A DNA stretch of 13,445 nt from Bacteroidetes bacterium UBA4009 (GTDB lineage: Bacteria; Bacteroidota; Bacteroidia; NS11-12g; UBA9320), in the NCBI GenBank assembly GCA_002384205.1, contig DGBH01000115.1, positions 1-13,445 on the forward strand, in the 5' to 3' direction. Below are positions 9,994 to 13,445 of the stretch, one piece after another. The notes under the pieces were generated by a model that saw only the letters and a list, made by a program, of their open reading frames with translations, did no database searches and had not been told where the DNA came from. The translations under genes were made by a program, and so were the position numbers. The number at the start of each line of letters is the position of its first letter. The stretch's first letter is position 1.

Positions 9994-10735
9994 CTAACAT
10001 CCAGCCCAAAATGCCACGGCACTTGTCTTCGCAGGGAGGGTAGAAGTTTTGATGCATTCTCTTAATATTACTCCTACTGGTTGGAGCTCCCCACCAGAAT
10101 TCTGCCATAACCAGAGGTGTTAAGCCATGTATAAAAGCATATTGCAGTAATTTAGGGGCAGCACACTCTCCAGCTCCAGCTGGAGGGCCAGAGAATAATT
10201 GGCTAGGAGTTTTTGTTTGACCCGAACTATTTAGAAATTTATAGGCCTCAAAGAGTTGATTTTGCAACGCTTGAGAGTGTGCTTTTCGTTTTTCTTTAAG
10301 TCTTATAAGTTCGCCCATAGCCTTACATCCGGCGAGTTCTATTTCTTTTATCTGATCATTGATAATCTTGAGTGCTCGCATACCTCGGTTTAGAAATTCA
10401 CTTTCATTGAGCGAGTCAAAAACGGGAGGCACAAAGTAGCTGTGGTGATTGCCATCGGCCAGTTTACCACTAAAAGCGGCAAGAAAACCCAAGTCTTCAG
10501 ATAATGTTTGCACTACTAGTACGCCAAACATTTTGCCGATAGGTTTGCCTGCGTGATCTGCCACCAACCCAAAGTTATGCTGCCATTCGGTTTGCGTCGT
10601 GAGGTGCTCTTGCAGTTGAGCTACCGCCTGTGTTACCAGTTCATGTGGTTGTTGGGGCACTACAAACGGATCGTTAAGCTTTTCGGGCAACGCTATGTGA
10701 CTGATGTCTGTGGTGTATGCGATTATTTTTTGCAC
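9983..10735 (-). CDS. Orphan N-terminal accessory domain of an RluA-type pseudouridine synthase; catalytic domain absent
   Basis: The 250-residue product matches, in order, the N-terminal region of the roughly 550-residue RluA-type pseudouridine synthases: a start with I-S-x-I-x-L-P-E, a G-K-M-F-G-V-L-V-V strand (67-75), G-F-L-A-A-F-S-G-K-L (83-92), a predicted coiled coil near 118-168, PPAGAGECAAPKLLQYAF (184-201), A-E-F-W-W-G (211-216) and F-Y-P-P-C-x-x-K-C (231-239). In the fused enzymes the last motif is followed by I-L-x-x-M-L and then the synthase domain with its catalytic Asp. Here the protein ends ten residues after the Cys motif, and the PAQR gene begins at once, so no synthase activity is expected from this gene. 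The start is GTG at 10735: an in-frame TAA lies nine bases upstream and the next Met is residue 69. GC content of the 5' half is about 52 percent (62 of 120 bases at 10561-10680, hand count), far above its neighbours. It could be a stable stand-alone protein or a remnant. Confidence 0.8.
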   Translation of the reverse strand: MQKIIAYTTDISHIALPEKLNDPFVVPQQPHELVTQAVAQLQEHLTTQTEWQHNFGLVADHAGKPIGKMFGVLVVQTLSEDLGFLAAFSGKLADGNHHSYFVPPVFDSLNESEFLNRGMRALKIINDQIKEIELAGCKAMGELIRLKEKRKAHSQALQNQLFEAYKFLNSSGQTKTPSQLFSGPPAGAGECAAPKLLQYAFIHGLTPLVMAEFWWGAPTSRSNIKRMHQNFYPPCEDKCRGILGWMLDDV

Positions 10736-10898
10736 TGCGTATTACTAAGGAAAGAAACCAATATTCGATACTTGTCTTGTGACTACATATTTACATTTGA
10801 TTTATGATATAAGATATTTGAAATTATAGCGTATACATTATGCCTTCTAAAAGCCTTCTTATTTCTTAATCTCTCGCCAATTAGCTATTAACCAACAA

Positions 10899-11852
10899 CT
10901 AACCTTTACGCCACTGCTTTCTTGCAGCTTTGCTATGAAATGACCAAGCTACAATACGACTGCTTTTATTTCCTTGTCCCATTTCTATGGTTTCAACGCT
11001 ATGGGCTTCTACTTTTTTTAGAGCGAAGTATATATCCTTTAAATTACCATGCTTACTCACCAAAGTACTAAACCATAAAACTTGGTCTTTGTAATTAATG
11101 CTTTCGGCAATCATGTCTTTTAGAAAACGGAGTTCGCCTCCTTTGCACCATAACTCATTGTGTTGTCCTCCAAAACTAGCATTAGACTCCTGTGGCTTTT
11201 TACCCTTTAGATTCTTTATCTTTCGCAGATTACTGGAGATTGCATCTTCCTCACTCGCGTGGAAAGGTGGGTTGCAAACTGTAAGATCAAAAATCTCATC
11301 TTCAGCTATAATCCCATCAAAAATACATTTACTGTCTAATTGTAGTCGGAGGTCTATATTTAAGTTGTTTGATTTAGAAATAGCTTTAGCCATGGTAATA
11401 GACTTAGGTTCTATTTCAGATGCCACCCATGACCATTTGTACTCGCAAGTCCCAATTATTGGATAAATACAATTCGCTCCTGTGCCTATATCCAAGCATT
11501 TGACACTCGCTCCTTTGGGAATTATGCCATCATTTTCTTTTGCAAGTAAGTCTGCTGCATAATGTATGTAATCTGCTCTGCCAGGAATAGGTGGACAAAG
11601 GAAGCCGTCGGGTATATCCCAGTGATCTACACCATAATCAAACTTAAGAAGGGATTGATTAAGAAGTTTAACAGCAGTTGAATTAAAGAAATCTAAGGTT
11701 TCTATGCCATACTTATTAACCGCCACATGATTTCCTAGTTCGGGAGTTTGGGCGATAAGTTTCTTAAAGTCGTATCGGGTATTGTGCTTATTGCGAGGGT
11801 GAAGTTTGGATTTGACTTCTGGAATAGTGGTAGATGCTTCTGTTTTTGGCAT
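10899..11852 (-). CDS. rlmF: 23S rRNA (adenine-1618-N6)-methyltransferase RlmF
   Basis: This enzyme transfers a methyl group from S-adenosylmethionine to N6 of A1618 in 23S rRNA. The 317 residues compare with 308 in E. coli. Features seen: the family-typical H-P-R-N-x-H-x-x-R-Y-D-F start, a D-Y-x-V-x-x-W-D-I-P-x-G-F-L-C-P-P-I-P-G-R-A-D-Y-I-H region, SAM-binding motif I (D121-IGTGAN), acidic motif E-I-E-P-K-S, and the catalytic N194-P-P-F motif of N6-adenine methyltransferases, followed by F-G-G-Q-x-x-E-L-W and G-G-E. I chose the ATG at 11852; a TTG three codons upstream (11861) is possible but less likely. It is the only gene between the lipoprotein and the pseudouridine-synthase N-domain gene, all read in the same direction, with gaps of 104 and 163 bases. 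No odd residues were noticed. Confidence 0.95.
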   Translation of the reverse strand: MPKTEASTTIPEVKSKLHPRNKHNTRYDFKKLIAQTPELGNHVAVNKYGIETLDFFNSTAVKLLNQSLLKFDYGVDHWDIPDGFLCPPIPGRADYIHYAADLLAKENDGIIPKGASVKCLDIGTGANCIYPIIGTCEYKWSWVASEIEPKSITMAKAISKSNNLNIDLRLQLDSKCIFDGIIAEDEIFDLTVCNPPFHASEEDAISSNLRKIKNLKGKKPQESNASFGGQHNELWCKGGELRFLKDMIAESINYKDQVLWFSTLVSKHGNLKDIYFALKKVEAHSVETIEMGQGNKSSRIVAWSFHSKAARKQWRKG

Positions 11853-11858
11853 GGGTTG

Positions 11859-11866
11859 CAAAGGTA
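11859..11866 (-). promoter_or_regulatory. TAnnTTTG-type box directly before rlmF
   Basis: TACCTTTG on the - strand fits the Bacteroidota minus-7 consensus and ends only six bases before the rlmF ATG at 11852. A transcript from it would be nearly leaderless. No TTG is found at the right distance upstream, so it may be chance. Confidence 0.25.
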
Positions 11867-11955
11867 GGCGTAAGTAGAAGAATAAGTTGATTGACTGTAA
11901 ATAGTTTAGGATATTGATCTTAAAGACTATTTAAGAATTAAGACTTAACCCTATA

Positions 11956-12516
11956 TTATTGCCTGGGTTTTGCTAAAAAAGGCTGTAGATATTTTGTAAT
12001 ACGAATGTAGTCTGGTTCTACTTCGTATAATGTTTTATTGACTAGGCGTGAAGAAGTTAGTAATTTTTCTACATCAAGTTTTTCAGTTGCAAAATAATTT
12101 TTAAACTCTTGTTTACTAAGTTTACCTGCGTTAAGGTCTTGTTTTAAATTAGATAGTTGGTTGCCTAAAGCTACTTGCTCTTTGAGATGGCTATTAAACT
12201 CACCTGTATTGTGCTTGTATACTTTACGGATGGACTTATATCTACTCAAGTTGTTTCCCATTTCAAATCCAACGGTGTCCGTATAATTATTATGAAAAAC
12301 CAGTAGAACACTGTCAATATACTTGGCTCTGTAACTGAAAATGGTGATGTCTATCGAGAGGTTCTCTTGGTTTAGAGATAGACTATCTTGTAAATCTGTC
12401 AAATGTTTTAACTCCTCTCGGTGAAGCCTAGAACAGCTACTCATGGTTAAAAAAAGTGCAAAAACAGAAAGTGACATTGTTACTTTCTTAATGGGATTAA
12501 CTATACATTTGAACAT
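11956..12516 (-). CDS. Unrecognised lipoprotein
   Basis: I do not recognise this family. From the ATG chosen at 12516 the product has 186 residues: a lysine-bearing start (N-P-I-K-K), a hydrophobic stretch (SLSVFALFLT) and a lipobox M-S-S-C whose Cys (residue 28) would be the lipidated first residue of the mature protein. There is no run of Asp or Glu right after the Cys, so the surface-export signal of Bacteroidota is not evident and a periplasm-facing anchor is more likely. The mature part is charged and mostly helical, with coiled-coil-like heptads near the start and near H-L-K-E-Q-V-A-L-G-N-Q-L-S-N-L-K-Q-D-L. The frame also opens upstream to an ATG at 12588, but that adds a second hydrophobic segment and overlaps the conserved chrA start on the other strand, so I reject it. 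An ATG at 12477 lacks the positive residues of a signal peptide. Confidence 0.65.
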   Translation of the reverse strand: MFKCIVNPIKKVTMSLSVFALFLTMSSCSRLHREELKHLTDLQDSLSLNQENLSIDITIFSYRAKYIDSVLLVFHNNYTDTVGFEMGNNLSRYKSIRKVYKHNTGEFNSHLKEQVALGNQLSNLKQDLNAGKLSKQEFKNYFATEKLDVEKLLTSSRLVNKTLYEVEPDYIRITKYLQPFLAKPRQ

Positions 12517-13445
12517 TGTGGCAAAGAAAAATACAAATAGCGTTAAAAAGATAAAACATTTACTTTTTTTAAGGGATGTTTTTATCATCGCATTGAGTGC
12601 TTACGGTGGCCCCAATATGCATATTGCCTTATACCAAAAGCGATTGGTGGAAGCAAAATGCTATTTAACTAATAATGAGCTGCTTGAGTATTATTCTCTC
12701 TGCCAGATGCTCCCAGGCCCATCTTCCACGCAAACACTTATGAGTATTGGGTACCAATTTGGAGGAAGGGTGCTTGCTTTTTTAACGCTATTGGTGTGGG
12801 TGTTGCCTGCTTTTATTTTACTTACGGCTAGTGCTATTTTTATTGGGACATTTCAAGAGCAAGCACTTCAATATCTTCGTTTTGTACAGCCTGTTGCGGT
12901 TGCCTTTATTATGGTAGCAGGTATAAAAATGATTAAAAAGTCTATTCACAATCGTCAGGGATATTTATTGGCTAGCATGGCATTTATAGTGACAGCGTTA
13001 CTTAGGCATCCCTTAGATACTATTGTGAATATGAAAACTCCATGGATGTTCCCCATAGTCTTAGTTTTAGGAGGATTATTTTCTTTTTTTGACTTTAAGG
13101 GCAAAGTGGAACCGTACGATCCTATTCGAATAAAATTTCCGTGGCGATCTCTTATCGCTTTTGTGCTGATCTTTATTCTTGCTGGGGTCGTTGGGAAGCT
13201 TAGTTCCAATAGATTAGTTATTCTATTTGAAAATTGTTACCGGTTCGGCTCTTTAGTTTTTGGAGGGGGAAATGTACTTATACCAATGATGTTGGAGCAG
13301 TTTGTAAATCACTCTCATTATATGACGACCGAGCAGTTTTTAAATGGGGTAGGGCTGGTGCAAGCTATTCCTGGGCCTATTTTTTCTATAGCAAGCTATA
13401 CCGGAGCAACAGCTATGCAGGGATTGGGTATCATCAATCAGATAG
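12491..13445 (+). CDS. chrA: Chromate transporter family protein (ChrA), 3' end missing
   Basis: This is an inner-membrane transporter of the chromate ion (CHR) family, which in characterised members expels chromate. The frame is open to the window end, giving 318 visible residues of about 390 expected. The two halves of the CHR duplication can be seen: the first with A-Y-G-G-P-N-M-H-I-A (G39-G40-P41 from the chosen start) and L-P-G-P-S-S-T-Q (L74 on), the second with F-G-G-G-N-V-L-I-P (G258 on) and A-I-P-G-P-I-F-S (P294 on). Several hydrophobic segments lie between. The start is uncertain: ATG at 12491 is used, GTG at 12518 would give a more typical tail length, and ATG at 12443 is also in frame. 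All lie close to or inside the 5' end of the lipoprotein gene on the other strand. The substrate is inferred from the family; some members may move other oxyanions. Confidence 0.88.
   Translation, partial: MGLTIHLNIVAKKNTNSVKKIKHLLFLRDVFIIALSAYGGPNMHIALYQKRLVEAKCYLTNNELLEYYSLCQMLPGPSSTQTLMSIGYQFGGRVLAFLTLLVWVLPAFILLTASAIFIGTFQEQALQYLRFVQPVAVAFIMVAGIKMIKKSIHNRQGYLLASMAFIVTALLRHPLDTIVNMKTPWMFPIVLVLGGLFSFFDFKGKVEPYDPIRIKFPWRSLIAFVLIFILAGVVGKLSSNRLVILFENCYRFGSLVFGGGNVLIPMMLEQFVNHSHYMTTEQFLNGVGLVQAIPGPIFSIASYTGATAMQGLGIINQI
12504..12511 (+). promoter_or_regulatory. TACATTTG box before the possible GTG start of chrA
   Basis: TACATTTG fits the TAnnTTTG consensus and ends six bases before the GTG at 12518. 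If it is used, chrA would begin at that GTG with almost no leader. The nearest upstream TTG (12477-12479) is 24 bases away, a little outside the usual range. Confidence 0.25.

Noticed and set aside
10553..10807. Open frame of 84 codons on the + strand
   Set aside because: Mostly opposite the pseudouridine-synthase N-domain gene, with no recognisable motif; the higher GC there makes stop codons rarer.
10842..10859. Direct repeat GCCTTCT (10842-10848 and 10853-10859) after rlmF
   Set aside because: Seven bases, two copies only; consistent with chance, and not a CRISPR or attachment site.
11098..11466. Open frame of 122 codons on the + strand
   Set aside because: It is opposite the SAM-binding and NPPF regions of rlmF and has a Ser, Arg and Ile-rich composition typical of a shadow frame.
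11918..11936. Inverted repeat TCTTAAA / TTTAAGA with a 5-base loop between the lipoprotein gene and rlmF
   Set aside because: The stem is AT-only, and no T run follows on the - strand, so it is too weak to call a terminator.
12955..13209. Open frame on the - strand inside chrA
   Set aside because: The + strand frame encodes a continuous CHR-family protein here; the opposite frame has no motif.

Overview
The window looks like a piece of the chromosome of a low-GC member of Bacteroidota, most likely a marine-type flavobacterium. Support comes from the RpoB and RpoC sequences, a DUF3467 gene directly after rpoC, TAnnTTTG boxes of the kind used by the Bacteroidota housekeeping sigma factor, weak or absent Shine-Dalgarno sequences, and a Bacteroidota-type lipoprotein. 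This assignment is an inference from gene content, not from a database match.

Left part (1-7395, + strand): the 3' two thirds of rpoB, then full-length rpoC 27 bases later, closed by a strong intrinsic terminator (13 bp perfect stem). After a 205-base gap with a possible promoter and two overlapping, mutually exclusive inverted repeats comes a small DUF3467 gene. The rpoBC genes encode the catalytic core of RNA polymerase.

Middle part (7484-9993, - strand): a 560-residue protein of unknown function whose C-terminal half resembles the nucleoside phosphorylase / nucleosidase fold (EMEG motif), and a PAQR/hemolysin III membrane protein (TrhA-like). The start of the PAQR gene overlaps by 11 bases the end of the next gene upstream.

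That next gene (9983-10735, - strand) is the most unusual item. It encodes only the N-terminal accessory domain of the large, fused RluA-type pseudouridine synthases and stops just where the catalytic domain should begin. Its 5' half is clearly richer in GC than its neighbours.

Right part (10899-13445): rlmF, a 23S rRNA m6A1618 methyltransferase, and an unrecognised lipoprotein, both on the - strand, then the 5' part of a chromate-transporter-family gene (chrA) on the + strand, cut by the window end. The lipoprotein and chrA genes are head to head and their 5' ends touch or overlap.

I see no tRNA or rRNA gene, CRISPR array, insertion sequence, prophage or replication origin. Most of the window is ordinary core chromosome. 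The items worth following up are the orphan pseudouridine-synthase N-domain, the phosphorylase-like unknown protein, and the structured leader of the DUF3467 gene.
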